Origin: Phycisphaerales bacterium
GTDB lineage: Bacteria > Planctomycetota > Phycisphaerae > Phycisphaerales > UBA1924
DNA length: 64,000 bases
Assembly: GCA_019744815.1 (NCBI GenBank)
Contig: JAIEUA010000004.1
Span: 296,276-360,275 of the forward strand
Direction: 5' to 3'
Part shown: positions 20,057-31,407 of the stretch, piece by piece
Layout of the letters: every line of letters begins with the position of its first letter
Numbering within the stretch: the stretch's first letter is position 1
Translations under genes and position numbers: made by a program
Notes under the pieces: model-generated
Told to the model about the DNA's origin: nothing
Database searches by the model: none
What the model saw: the letters and a program-made list of their open reading frames with translations, nothing else

Positions 20057-21577
20057 CTAGCGGAACGTGATCCGTACGACGACCGACAGCGTGTCGTTCG
20101 CGGAGAGCTTGTCCAGGTCCTTGCCCGAGGCACGCCAGCGGTAGACCGCGTTGCGGATCGGCTCGTCGATGTTCGGGTTGCCGGTACTGCCGCCGTCGAC
20201 GAAATCAGCCTTCTTCACCGTGCCGTCGCGTTGGAAGCGGATGCGGATCAGTGTGTCGCGGGGCGCCTGCGTGACCAGCGTGGTGTTGGTGAACACGGCC
20301 CGGCGGGTGATGATCTTCAATCCCTTGCCCGCCTGCACCGTCGCGTCACGCATCGGCGTCACAATGGGCTTGGAGGTGAAGGCTTCAGATTCCTGCTCGG
20401 ACGTGCGGCCCTGGAGCTTGGCTTGGCCGCCGTCGCCCTGACCCTCGATCGGCGAGCCCGTCGCCGGCGGCACCGGTGCCGTGGCAGGGACGTCGGGCGA
20501 GGGCGCACCCGGGTTCGAAGAGACCGGAGGAGCGACCGGAGAATCGGGCGCGGGCGGGTCCTTGGGCTGGTCCTTGGAGGTCTCCTTCAGGAGCTCTTTC
20601 GTCGGGTCTTTCGCTTCCTCCTTGGTCGCGTCGGATTCTTCCTTGGCGACTGGAGATGACTCGACGATGCCCTGGCCCTTCTCCGCGTTGGGCTTGCCCG
20701 CCTCCGTTCCCTCGGCCTTGCCGGAATCCTTGGGGTCCTTGGCGGTGCCTTTGGTTTCGGAGGGTGGCACCTTCTCGCCCTCGCGAGCGGCGTCAGCCGG
20801 CTTGTCGGACTTCTTCTCGTCGGGCTTCTCGGGCAGTTTGTCGCCGCCCTGCCCTGCCTTTTCCGCAAGCGGATCGGCGTTCTCGGGAGCGTCTTTCGAG
20901 CCGGGTGTCGGTGGAATCGCCTCGCTCGGGGCCGGCAGCGGTGCGTCCTTGGGCTTCAAGACCTTTTCGGCGTCGGGGTCCGCCTTGAGCGCCGGATCGG
21001 TCGGCAAAGGCTTGGAAGCCTCCCGGGGCGTGGGAGCGACCAGTTCGCTCGGTGAGGTCGGCGAGGGCAGCGGGCCGGTCGGTTCCAGAACGCCGGGCTG
21101 GGCCGCCACGGTGGCCTGGGAGCCGGGGGACGGCGGGCGGGGCACCGTGGCGACGAAGGGCGAGCCGGGGGTCCCTTCCGGACCCGGATCGGGGGAGAGC
21201 TGGGCCTGATCCACCTCGCCGAGCTTGCCCGAGGGCGTGGTGGGATCCTCGGTGCCGAGCCAGGTCATGCTCTCGATGGTCGAATTGTCGTTGCCGAACC
21301 GGATCTCCTTGTCGAAATCCTTGGGCTTAGGCGGCTCGGTCTTGGCCGGGTCGAGGGGCGGAACCGGGGGGGGCTCGGGCGGCAACGGGTCCGGCTTGGG
21401 GAGGTTGGCAGGGGAGGACGCCAAGGCACCGGCGGGCGAGAAACTCGCGGTCGAGATCCTGGAGCTGTGACGGTCGAATTCGATGTGCCGGAGCGAGTAC
21501 AGAGCGGCCACGTGCGTGAGCGCCGAGACGACCACGCCGATCAACAGCGACGAGTTGGATTGCTCCGAAGCGGACAT
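20057..21577 (-). CDS. TonB-like envelope protein with long Pro/Glu/Lys-rich spacer
   Basis: 506 residues. One N-terminal membrane anchor (SLLIGVVVSALTHVAALYSLRHI) is followed by about 350 residues of Pro/Glu/Lys/Ala-rich spacer and a C-terminal domain (residues about 410-506) that includes TLIRIRFQRDGTVKKADFVDGGSTGNPNIDEPIRNAVYRW. The latter resembles the TonB/TolA C-terminal fold used to contact outer-membrane partners. No exbB or exbD is adjacent, so the energising partner must be elsewhere. The ATG at 21577 is chosen; a GTG at 21592 is equally possible. The spacer length would be enough to cross a wide periplasm. Confidence 0.7.
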   Translation of the reverse strand: MSASEQSNSSLLIGVVVSALTHVAALYSLRHIEFDRHSSRISTASFSPAGALASSPANLPKPDPLPPEPPPVPPLDPAKTEPPKPKDFDKEIRFGNDNSTIESMTWLGTEDPTTPSGKLGEVDQAQLSPDPGPEGTPGSPFVATVPRPPSPGSQATVAAQPGVLEPTGPLPSPTSPSELVAPTPREASKPLPTDPALKADPDAEKVLKPKDAPLPAPSEAIPPTPGSKDAPENADPLAEKAGQGGDKLPEKPDEKKSDKPADAAREGEKVPPSETKGTAKDPKDSGKAEGTEAGKPNAEKGQGIVESSPVAKEESDATKEEAKDPTKELLKETSKDQPKDPPAPDSPVAPPVSSNPGAPSPDVPATAPVPPATGSPIEGQGDGGQAKLQGRTSEQESEAFTSKPIVTPMRDATVQAGKGLKIITRRAVFTNTTLVTQAPRDTLIRIRFQRDGTVKKADFVDGGSTGNPNIDEPIRNAVYRWRASGKDLDKLSANDTLSVVVRITFR

Positions 21578-21664
21578 GATGACTTGGGACACGCGGAGTG
21601 GCTCTCGAGCGTCCCCGTGTCGTCCATCAATCGTACGCGTGACGGGGTCCGCGGGTGCGCGCCG

Positions 21665-22909
21665 TTAGCGGGCTGGCCGGTTGTACTGAAGGCCTCCCCA
21701 GGCCGTGGGAACGCCACTTCGCAGCTCCGCCGCGCCCTCCCGGAGGATGCTCGCGAGGGTGAGGCTGCCGCAGGGCCAGGTGAGCAAGACCCGCCATCGA
21801 ACCCCCCGCGGCACGCCCCCGACGGTCATGAACGTCCAGATTCCCACACACCAGGCGAAGAGCGCCGCCGAGGACGTCCATCCGGCGAGCAACGCAGACG
21901 ATCGAATCTCGGCGTGAGCCACACCGATGGCCAGGGAGGCGACGAGGATCGTGAAGACAGACAGAGGCACAACCGCGCCCCGGATCACCACGGCCCGGGC
22001 CCATGAGATCAACCTTCGAGGCTTGCGGTTGGCGCTCTCGATGAAGATGCGTCGCCAGCCGCGACGAAAAGCCGCGGCGTCCGGGTACATGCGGCAGCGG
22101 AGCATCTCGCCCGCGGGGATCACGTGCACCCGCAGCTTCTCGCGCCACGCGGCCCGTGCCATCGCGATGTCTTCGAGCAGCTCGGATCGGAACGCGGCAT
22201 GCGTGCCCACTCGGTTGTACGCGTCACGGGTCCAGAGCATGAACTGCCCGTTGGCGAAGGCGCGTCGATTGGTATCGCGGCTCGCGAGCGTGGGCGGATA
22301 GCGCCGCATCAGCTCGAACATGGCGGGTCCCTGCACGCGACGCTCGAACGGCTGCAGGAACGTGAGCGTGCTCAGCAACGAGAGCATTCCCAGACCGCGT
22401 GATCGGAGGAGATTCACCGACGCCCGAACGCACGCGGGATGGAACACTGTGTCGGCGTCGGCGAACACGAGGAACTCGGCATCCTGAGCGTGACTACGAC
22501 ACGCGCTGTCGATGGCGTGGACTTTGCCGGCCCAGCCCTCGGGACACTCGGCGATCTCGTGAAGCGTGAACCTCTCATCACCGGCGATGCGGTCGATCGC
22601 GATCGGGAGCGTGTTGTCGGTGCAGCGATCAAGAGCCAGCACAAAGCGACAGGAGGCATGATCCTGAGCCTTGAGAGAATCGATCAGCGGCCCGATCGTC
22701 TGCTGCTCGTTGTGGGCCGGGATCACAACGACTACCCGCCCGGGGCCATCGGCGAGACCCCGGCCCTCGCTGGCGGTCCCGAGCTCCTGCCTGGTCCGCA
22801 CCATCTTCAGGATCGCAACGAACCACCAGAGCGTCGCGCCGAGCGAGAGCGGAACGCTCGCCAGCAGCAGCGCTTGGAGAATCGTGGAGATCGCCGCGAC
22901 AGTGAACAC
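21665..22909 (-). CDS. Family 2 glycosyltransferase, membrane-bound
   Basis: 414 residues. An N-terminal membrane helix (TILQALLLASVPLSLGATLWWFVAIL) precedes a GT2 domain with VVVVIPAHNEQQTIGPLI, FADADTVFHP (the DXD nucleotide-sugar motif), GQFMLWTRDAYNRVG and LLEDIAMARA, then two to three C-terminal membrane helices. The arrangement resembles hopanoid-associated (HpnB-type) and polysaccharide synthase-like transferases. Donor and acceptor are unknown. The start is GTG; on the minus strand a weak TAGCCT lies six bases before it. It is divergent from the epimerase gene, 54 bases away, so the two share a promoter region. Confidence 0.82.
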   Translation of the reverse strand: MFTVAAISTILQALLLASVPLSLGATLWWFVAILKMVRTRQELGTASEGRGLADGPGRVVVVIPAHNEQQTIGPLIDSLKAQDHASCRFVLALDRCTDNTLPIAIDRIAGDERFTLHEIAECPEGWAGKVHAIDSACRSHAQDAEFLVFADADTVFHPACVRASVNLLRSRGLGMLSLLSTLTFLQPFERRVQGPAMFELMRRYPPTLASRDTNRRAFANGQFMLWTRDAYNRVGTHAAFRSELLEDIAMARAAWREKLRVHVIPAGEMLRCRMYPDAAAFRRGWRRIFIESANRKPRRLISWARAVVIRGAVVPLSVFTILVASLAIGVAHAEIRSSALLAGWTSSAALFAWCVGIWTFMTVGGVPRGVRWRVLLTWPCGSLTLASILREGAAELRSGVPTAWGGLQYNRPAR

Positions 22910-22951
22910 CGGTGAAGGCTATCGCCCAAACCGGAACCCGACGTGCGGTGG

Positions 22952-22957
22952 TACAGT
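22952..22957 (+). promoter_or_regulatory. -10 hexamer TACAGT, 6 bases before the nnrE ATG
   Basis: TACAGT, CGGGCC, then the ATG at 22964. No Shine-Dalgarno sequence and no clear -35. Confidence 0.45.
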
Positions 22958-22963
22958 CGGGCC

Positions 22964-23869
22964 ATGGCACGGCGCGTCCGACAGAGCCGGGAAGAATCGA
23001 GCCGGGCACCCCGAGTCGGCGAGGCGCCCGCGCCCGCGTTGTATCTGCTGGACCGGGATGCGGCCAGGCAGATCGACCGGAGGGCGTCCCAGGAGTTTGG
23101 CATCCCCACCATCGTGCTGATGGAGAACGCCGCGGTGCACGTGGCCGAGACGGCCTTGGAAGAGCTGGAAGGCGTCCGCGATCCGCTGCTGCTGATCGTC
23201 TGCGGCCCGGGCAACAACGGCGGCGACGGGCTCGCGGTGGCTCGACATCTCTCCAACGCCGGAGTCGACACCCGGATCGTGGTGTTGGGAGATGCGGAAG
23301 ATCTGCGTGGCGACGCAGCGGTCCAGCTCAACGCGTGCCGGAAGATGAAGCTGCGGATTCTGTACACGGGCGAAAACGGGGTGATCGCGATCGACGGGGT
23401 GCTGACGGACGCGGACGGGAAGGCCCGCAAGCCGCAGGTGGTTGTGGACGCGCTCTTTGGGACCGGCCTTTCGCGTCCCGTGGAGGGCGTGGGGGCGGAG
23501 TTGATCGCGGCGATGAACGAGCTGGGGCGGCGTGGCGCCCATGTCTTGAGCGTGGACGTGCCGAGCGGGCTGGATGCCAACAGCGGCGCGGCATTGGGCG
23601 CAGTGGTTCGAGCCGACACAACGGTCACCTTCGTCGGGCTGAAGCCCGGGCTGTTGTCGTTCGACGCCCAGGGGTTCGTCGGGGACGTGGTGGTGGCGGA
23701 TATCGGAGCCCCGCGGTCGTTGGTGGAAGAAGTCGGCACACCGGTCGCGGAGTCCGAGCCAGAGCCGGAGCCTGAGCACGCCCCGCTCAAGCGAGGCCGG
23801 AGCGAAGACCCCCGTCCAAGGGAACGGAGCGGGCCCAGACCGCGGTCGGCGCGGCGTCGGGATGAATGA
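22964..23869 (+). CDS. nnrE: NAD(P)H-hydrate epimerase (YjeF N-terminal domain protein)
   Basis: Epimerises R- to S-NAD(P)HX so that a dehydratase can repair the damaged cofactor. The 301-residue protein contains only the epimerase half: LLDRDAARQIDRRASQEFGIPTIVLMENAA, CGPGNNGGDGLAVARHL (nucleotide-binding loop), VVDALFGTGLSRPVEG and SVDVPSGLDANSG. The ADP-dependent dehydratase (NnrD) half present in many bacteria is missing and must be encoded elsewhere. The last 50 residues are a charged Pro/Arg/Glu tail of no clear function. ATG 22964 is used; an upstream in-frame ATG at 22943 would lie inside the promoter. Confidence 0.9.
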   Translation: MARRVRQSREESSRAPRVGEAPAPALYLLDRDAARQIDRRASQEFGIPTIVLMENAAVHVAETALEELEGVRDPLLLIVCGPGNNGGDGLAVARHLSNAGVDTRIVVLGDAEDLRGDAAVQLNACRKMKLRILYTGENGVIAIDGVLTDADGKARKPQVVVDALFGTGLSRPVEGVGAELIAAMNELGRRGAHVLSVDVPSGLDANSGAALGAVVRADTTVTFVGLKPGLLSFDAQGFVGDVVVADIGAPRSLVEEVGTPVAESEPEPEPEHAPLKRGRSEDPRPRERSGPRPRSARRRDE

Positions 23870-23994
23870 GTGCGCGGAGGGCGCCGTGCGGGCCGCGCGT
23901 GCCGTAGAGTTTGCGGTGACTCAGCGATCCGAGAGGGCGCGTGGCCCTGCGGATGATCGAAGTCGTTTGCCCGAGGCGTGCCATGGCCGTGCGC

Positions 23995-24456
23995 ATGGAA
24001 CTGAGCCGGATCCTGATTCGCGAGCTCACCGACATGCAGCTGATCGAGCTCCGCGAGATCGCGGACTACGCCGCTCGGGCGGATGATGTCCGATCGTTCC
24101 CGATCGTCATCGGCCTGCCCGAGGCGATGGCGATCGAGCGGCGGCTGAAGGGCATCCAGATCAAGCGGCCGCAGACCCACGACCTGCTCGCCAACGTGAT
24201 CTCGACCATGGGCGGTGAATTGGTCTCGATCACCATCAACGACCTGAGCGATCACACGTTCTTCGCGACGCTCGATGTGCGGATGTCCGACGGCAGCGTG
24301 AACCACATCGACAGCCGCCCGAGCGATGCGATCGCGATCGGGGTCGCCGAGAGCGTGCCGATCTATGTCGAAGAGCACGTCCTGGAGGCCGCGAGCAAAG
24401 ACCCGCAGCTCGGCGGCGAGCCGGAATCGGACAATGATGAAGACGAGGACGAGTGA
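23995..24456 (+). CDS. Bifunctional nuclease domain protein (DUF151)
   Basis: 153 residues. The core matches the bifunctional DNase/RNase family: FPIVIGLPEAMAIERRLKG, KRPQTHDLLANVISTMGGEL, DHTFFATLDVRMSDGS, HIDSRPSDAIAIGVAESVPIYVEEHVLE. Family members have weak nuclease activity in vitro; their cellular role is unclear. The C-terminus is acidic (ESDNDEDEDE). The ATG at 23995 fits the family start; ATG 23953 and GTG 23941 are alternatives giving an extra basic extension. It is translationally coupled to truD through an overlapping TGATG. Confidence 0.85.
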   Translation: MELSRILIRELTDMQLIELREIADYAARADDVRSFPIVIGLPEAMAIERRLKGIQIKRPQTHDLLANVISTMGGELVSITINDLSDHTFFATLDVRMSDGSVNHIDSRPSDAIAIGVAESVPIYVEEHVLEAASKDPQLGGEPESDNDEDEDE

Positions 24457-25769
24457 TGAACTCGCCCCCGGGCCCCGATAGCCCCTTCGCCCCGCGCGAA
24501 ACCCCGACCCAGTACATCACGCAGGGCGTGCCCGGTACGGGCGGCTCCATCAAGGTGCGCCCGGAAGACTTTCTGGTCGACGAGATGCCCGCGTACCAGC
24601 CCTGCGGCAGCGGCGAGCACGTGTACCTGTTCATCGAGAAGCGGAACCTCTCCACTCTGGATGTGGTGCACATCCTCGCCCGGCACTTTGGCGTGGGCCG
24701 CGAGGCGATCGGGTTCGCGGGCATGAAGGACCGGAACGCGATCACGCGGCAGGTTTTTTCCGTGCACACTCCCGGCAAGAAGCCCGAGGACTTCCCACGC
24801 CTCGAGCACGAGCGGCTGCAGGTCCAGTGGGCCGACCTGCACAACAACAAGCTTCGCCTCGGCCACTTGATCGGCAACCGGTTCAGCATCCGGATCCGCA
24901 ACGCGGGTATCGGCGAGATTCGGAACGCGAAGAAATCGCTCGACATCCTCTGCCAGCGAGGGATGCCCAATCGCTTCGGGCCTCAGCGTTTCGGGCGAGC
25001 GCTCAACAACCACCTGATCGGTCGGGCGATGATCTCGAGCGACTTCGAGGGAGTGCTTCGCGGCTTGCTGGCGCCCGAGGGCGAGCTGGCCGAGGCTCAC
25101 GCACGCGCTCGGGAGCTGTATCTCGAGAAGAAGTACGCCGAGGCATTGGCAGCCCTGCCGCGGACCGCGCATCCCGAGCGGAATGCGCTCCGAGCGCTCG
25201 CCCGCGGCGCGAACGCTCGCGGGGCGGTGCTGGGCCTGGACCGCAACGCGAAGCGCTTCTATCTCTCCGCGTTGCAGTCAGCGATCTTCAACTCTGTTCT
25301 CGATGCGCGTCTGGACGACGCAACATTTGACCGGTTGCTCCCGGGCGACGTGGCGATGAAGCATGAAAACCGGGCGTGCTTCGATGTGGACGAGGCCGTG
25401 GCCGCCGACCCGGGTACACACGAGCGGCTCGCGACGTTTGAGATCAGCCCGACGGGCCCGATGTGGAGCGGCTCGATGCGGCGCGCGAGCCTGAAACCCG
25501 GGGAACTTGAACTCGCAGCCCTGACCAAGATCGGCCTCTCGGTCGATCAGCTCGCGGCGTTCGACCTGCAGGCCCCCGGCATGGTCGAGGGCGCCCGGCG
25601 CCCGCTGCGGGTGCCGGTCACCGACGCGGATCTTGAGGCCGGGCTCGACGAGCACGGGGCGTACATCCGGGTGGCTTTCGACCTGCCCCGCGGGGCGTTC
25701 GCGACGGTGGTCCTTGAGGAGATCATGAAGAACGGCCAGCGCGAGGAGGACGAGCACGATGGGGAGTGA
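24456..25769 (+). CDS. truD: tRNA pseudouridine(13) synthase TruD
   Basis: Isomerises U13 in the D-arm of tRNA-Glu. The 437-residue protein carries the TruD catalytic motif GFAGMKDRNAITRQ with Asp92 as the predicted nucleophile, the RNA-binding NRFGPQRFG motif near residue 170, and the TRUD insertion domain between them and the C-terminal catalytic fold. The N-terminal KVRPEDFLVDEMP corresponds to the conserved K-x-x-PEDF-V-E signature. The start ATG overlaps the previous stop (TGATG). The 3' end overlaps the next gene by 11 bases, so the DUF151, truD and HAD genes form one operon. Confidence 0.93.
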   Translation: MNSPPGPDSPFAPRETPTQYITQGVPGTGGSIKVRPEDFLVDEMPAYQPCGSGEHVYLFIEKRNLSTLDVVHILARHFGVGREAIGFAGMKDRNAITRQVFSVHTPGKKPEDFPRLEHERLQVQWADLHNNKLRLGHLIGNRFSIRIRNAGIGEIRNAKKSLDILCQRGMPNRFGPQRFGRALNNHLIGRAMISSDFEGVLRGLLAPEGELAEAHARARELYLEKKYAEALAALPRTAHPERNALRALARGANARGAVLGLDRNAKRFYLSALQSAIFNSVLDARLDDATFDRLLPGDVAMKHENRACFDVDEAVAADPGTHERLATFEISPTGPMWSGSMRRASLKPGELELAALTKIGLSVDQLAAFDLQAPGMVEGARRPLRVPVTDADLEAGLDEHGAYIRVAFDLPRGAFATVVLEEIMKNGQREEDEHDGE

Positions 25770-26402
25770 GATCCGGTGCGTGTGCTTCGACTGGGGCGGC
25801 GTGATCCTGCGAATCTGCCGCAGTTTCGAGGAGGGTGTCGCACGAGCGGGGCTCGATCTCCGACCCGGCACCGACGCTCCGCTTCTCAAGCAGCAACGCC
25901 ACGAGCTCGCCCACCAGTATCAGATTGGCAACCTCTCCCGCGATGAGTTTCTGTTGAAGGTCAGCCGCGCCATGAACGGCGTCTACTCACCCGACGAGTT
26001 CGAACGCATCCACGACGCGTGGCTGATCGAGGAGTACCCGGGCGTGGACGGGTTGGTGCAAGATTTGTTGCGGACACCCGGCATCGAGACGGCGATGCTG
26101 TCGAACACCAACGAGCTGCACTGGAATCGCCAGTCGGCGCAACCACACGCACCGCAGCTCCCCCACTTCCCGACGGCGGGACGCCTGAAGCACCGGCACG
26201 CGAGCCACTTGCTGCGGCTGGCTAAGCCTGATGAGACGATTTATCGAGCCTTCGAACGCGAGACGGGGTTTGAGCCAGCGTCGATCTTGTTCTTCGACGA
26301 CCTCGCCGACAACGTCGCCGCGGCGCGGGCGTGCGGGTGGCGGTCGGAGCAGATCGATCACACCGGCGACACGGCCCAGCAGATGCGGGCGCATCTTGCC
26401 CG

Positions 26403-26421
<19 letters not shown>
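25759..26421 (+). CDS. HAD superfamily hydrolase, YihX-like
   Basis: 220 residues. Motif I is FDWGGVIL: the nucleophile Asp is present but the usual second Asp is replaced by Gly, as is common in the YihX/alpha-D-glucose-1-phosphatase-like group. Motif II is [10 protein letters not shown], motif III is AKPDETIY, and motif IV is [18 protein letters not shown]. The substrate is unknown, possibly a sugar phosphate. It overlaps truD at its start and the convergent DUF255 gene at its end by 19 bases, a very compact arrangement. Confidence 0.82.
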
Positions 26422-28799
<2,378 letters not shown>

Positions 28800-28820
28800 G
28801 CGGAAGTGTTGGCCGACACT

Positions 28821-28955
28821 CCGAGCCGCGGGCTTGAGCCCGCGCGGGATGGGCGTGGAATCGCGTGAGTCGTTTCGGACCGTTTGGTCGGGACGACTCG
28901 TTGGGTTTCGGCGCGAGCGGCGCTCTGACCGCGCGGGCTGAAGCCCGCGGCTCGG
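28821..28955. repeat. Inverted doublet of a 25-base REP-like palindrome (family A)
   Basis: Copy 1 at 28821-28845 and copy 2 at 28931-28955 are reverse complements with one mismatch. Each is itself palindromic around GCGGGCTTGAGCCCGC. The 85 bases between them also contain complementary segments (GAGTCGT and ACGACTC). Opposed palindromes spaced by tens of bases are the layout of bacterial REP/BIME elements. It sits upstream of the DUF255 gene and downstream of the hypothetical gene at 28969. Confidence 0.75.
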
Positions 28956-28968
28956 AGGGGGAGCGCGT

Positions 28969-29997
28969 TCAGGCGTGCGGGCGGCCGAGAGGCTTGATGA
29001 TGAGGGTCGCGACGGAGCGGCCCGCCAGCGGGTCTCGGAGCGCGAGGGCCGCGGGGGCTTGCACTTCGCCTTCGAGTGCGCCCGGGAGGGAGCCTCGGGC
29101 AGGCTTCGTGCGGCGGCTGGGCGTGCCGGTCAGCGTCTGCATCGCGGTCAGTCCGCTCCGCAGCACGGCGTCGACCGGCAGCATCGCGAGCGTGAGCGTA
29201 ATCGTCCCAAGCACCAGCCGCACATCGTCGTCTCGAGCGTCGGCGGTGAACTCGGCCCGGCGTTCTTCGAACGCGGTGGAATAGGCACGCGAAGCGAACT
29301 CCACGTCGGCGATGATCTCGCGGTCGAGGGCCTCGCCAGGTTCCGACCGATAGGCCTCGCGGATCGCTTCGCCGATGGCGGCACGCAGTTCATCCAGCGG
29401 CTCGGCGAGTTCTTCGCGGATGACGTCGATGCGCCCGGCGTCACCTTGCAGCACCGACGGGATCGCGATCGCGAAGAGGCGTTTGGCCAGGCGGTCCTCG
29501 GCCCGCTGTGCGATGGATGTGGCGGCGGAGCGACAGACGGCGAGCGCGTGGCGGGCACCGAAGCGGTCGATGCCGCCCGCGACCGGCAGGCTGATGCCCG
29601 GATCGGGCCCGCCGCGGAGCAGGTCGTGCGAGACGGCGTCGAGGTAGCGCTTCTCGTCCTCGAACAGGTCGTGGCGTGTGAGCGAACGCAGTGTGGCGTA
29701 ACGGTCGTCGGCGACGAGCACGTCGCACACGTGGCGCACCTCGCGGCCGGCGTCGTGTCCCTGGTGGGCCGAGGCGATGACGCCGGTCTCCCACAGGGGC
29801 ATCGTCCAGCGGAGCGAGTCCATGAACTTCAGGTACCGCGGCGAGATCGAGACAGCGCGTTGGAACTCGTCTTTCTCAGCACCCGCGAGGGGCGCGGGCA
29901 GGAACGTCACGGCTCGGGACGCCAGCAGCAACGCCGCCACCGCCGGGGCTTCCCGGCCGGTGAGGTGATAGGGGCTGACAACCACATCGAGCGACAC
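28969..29997 (-). CDS. Hypothetical protein, unrecognised
   Basis: 342 residues starting at GTG 29997, with AAGGA six to seven bases upstream. The start reads [36 protein letters not shown]. The protein is mixed alpha/beta, rich in Ala/Arg/Glu/Asp, with no signal peptide; near residue 270 there is a hydrophobic stretch ([17 protein letters not shown]). No family motif is recognised. Coding potential is supported by GC-rich third positions, a good ribosome site and length. It is bracketed by a REP doublet and a 233-base gap. Confidence 0.6.
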   Translation of the reverse strand: MSLDVVVSPYHLTGREAPAVAALLLASRAVTFLPAPLAGAEKDEFQRAVSISPRYLKFMDSLRWTMPLWETGVIASAHQGHDAGREVRHVCDVLVADDRYATLRSLTRHDLFEDEKRYLDAVSHDLLRGGPDPGISLPVAGGIDRFGARHALAVCRSAATSIAQRAEDRLAKRLFAIAIPSVLQGDAGRIDVIREELAEPLDELRAAIGEAIREAYRSEPGEALDREIIADVEFASRAYSTAFEERRAEFTADARDDDVRLVLGTITLTLAMLPVDAVLRSGLTAMQTLTGTPSRRTKPARGSLPGALEGEVQAPAALALRDPLAGRSVATLIIKPLGRPHA

Positions 29998-30230
29998 GCG
30001 ACATCCTTGGTGAGCGAGATGACCGAAGACCTGCTGAATGAACGACCGATTCGATTCGCACGGTGGGCACCGGGTGATTCGAGAATGCCAGTTCCCCGCG
30101 ACGAACCGCGTGGGTATTCAACGCATCCAACGCTTCTGCTTCGAGCGGTGCGCGGCCTTGCATGACGAAATGTTGGGTTGGCACGGCGTTTGTCGCCGCG
30201 AGCACCGGTCCGGAGCACCGAACACCCGGT
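29998..30230. other. Intergenic stretch between galE and a hypothetical gene
   Basis: No convincing gene, terminator or hairpin is seen. On the minus strand an open frame here (containing MQGRAPLEAEALDALNTHAV) continues out of frame into the neighbouring gene and lacks a ribosome site, so it is not called. Confidence 0.4.
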
Positions 30231-31277
30231 TCAGGATCGCATGCCGTTCGGATGATCCCGGAACCAACGGTACGCGCTCTCGATGATTTTCTCGATTTCG
30301 GTGAAGTGCGGCGTCCAGCCCAGACGCGAGAACGCAAGCTCGGGCTTCGCAAACAGCCGGGCGGGATCGCCGACGCGGCGCGGTGCGAGTTCGATCGCGA
30401 TCTTCGTGCCCGTCACTCGCTCGGCGGCGCTGATGATTTCCTTCACCGACGCGCCTTTGCCGATGCCCAGGTTGCACGCGAGCGTCTCGCCGGGCTTCGT
30501 GCGTTCGAGCGCGGCGAGGTGGGCCGCACCGATGTCGCTCACGTGAATGTAGTCGCGGATGCACGTACCGTCGGATGTCGGGTAGTCGGTGCCGAAGACC
30601 TTGATCGACTTGGCGCGACCCAGCGCGACGCGGAGCACGAGCGGGATGAGGTGCAGCTCGGGGTCGTGGTCTTCGCCCAGGTGGCCGTGGGCGGCGGCCT
30701 TCGCGTCGGGCACTTCGCAGCCCGCGACGTTGAAGTAGCGCAGAAACGAGAGCGCAATCGGCTGGCCCGCGGCGTTCATCGCGGCGCCGAGGTCGCCCAG
30801 CATCTGCTCGCCGATGAGCTTGGTGCGGCCGTACGAACTGATCGGCCCGAGCGGCGCGGTCTCGGGGACCGGGATCATGTTCTCTGCGGGCTGGCCGTAG
30901 ACCGAGCACGACGACGAGTAGATCACCCGCGGCACGCGGAAGGCGCGGATCGCGTCGAGCAGCGGCATGATGGCGGCCACGTTGTTGCGGTAGTAGAGGT
31001 TCGGATCGGCCGAACCCTCGCCCACGTTGGCAAACGCGGCAAAGTGCATCACCGCGTCCACGCCCGGCTCGAACGCGGAACGCACGGCGTCGGCATCGGA
31101 CAGATTCGCCTGCACCAGCCGCACGCGGCCGGGAGCGCGGGCGGCGAGGATGTCCACCGCTCGCTTGTGCCCGCGGCTGAGGTTGTCGACGATCACCACC
31201 TCGTGCCCGGCGTTCAGCAGCACGGCGCACGTGTGCGAACCGATGTAGCCAGCACCGCCTGTCACCAAGACTCGCAA
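30231..31277 (-). CDS. galE: UDP-glucose 4-epimerase GalE
   Basis: Interconverts UDP-glucose and UDP-galactose with bound NAD. The 348-residue protein starts VLVTGGAGYIGSHTCAVLL (Rossmann GxxGxxG) and has the catalytic YGRTKLIGEQML (Tyr-x-x-x-Lys) and the serine in IYSSSCSVYG. CIRDYIHVSDIGAAHLAAL and the C-terminal LGWTPHFTEIEKIIESAYRW are typical of GalE. The start is TTG at 31277, supported by GGGAGGT four bases upstream, an unusual start codon with a strong ribosome site. It is not linked to other sugar genes. Confidence 0.93.
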   Translation of the reverse strand: MRVLVTGGAGYIGSHTCAVLLNAGHEVVIVDNLSRGHKRAVDILAARAPGRVRLVQANLSDADAVRSAFEPGVDAVMHFAAFANVGEGSADPNLYYRNNVAAIMPLLDAIRAFRVPRVIYSSSCSVYGQPAENMIPVPETAPLGPISSYGRTKLIGEQMLGDLGAAMNAAGQPIALSFLRYFNVAGCEVPDAKAAAHGHLGEDHDPELHLIPLVLRVALGRAKSIKVFGTDYPTSDGTCIRDYIHVSDIGAAHLAALERTKPGETLACNLGIGKGASVKEIISAAERVTGTKIAIELAPRRVGDPARLFAKPELAFSRLGWTPHFTEIEKIIESAYRWFRDHPNGMRS

Positions 31278-31377
31278 TCGAACCTCCCGTGTACCGCGAT
31301 CATTGGAGGACCCGCTTGCGGGTGCCAGGGCTTGGCCGTTCTAGGCGAGGCCGCGTCATGGCGCGTTGGATGCTTCG

Positions 31378-31407
31378 CACGGCTTGACGCCGAGCCGTCA
31401 AGCCGTG
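31378..31407. repeat. REP-like hairpin that overlaps the lgt stop codon
   Basis: Perfect 12-base arms, CACGGCTTGACG (31378-31389) and its complement (31396-31407), around a 6-base loop. The lgt stop (TGA at 31400-31398) lies inside the right arm. There is no T-tract; the sequence resembles the REP-like palindromes elsewhere in the window. Confidence 0.6.

Noticed and set aside
30038..30286. 82-codon plus-strand open frame between galE and the hypothetical gene
   Set aside because: No ribosome site, overlaps the galE 3' end antisense, and has no recognisable features.
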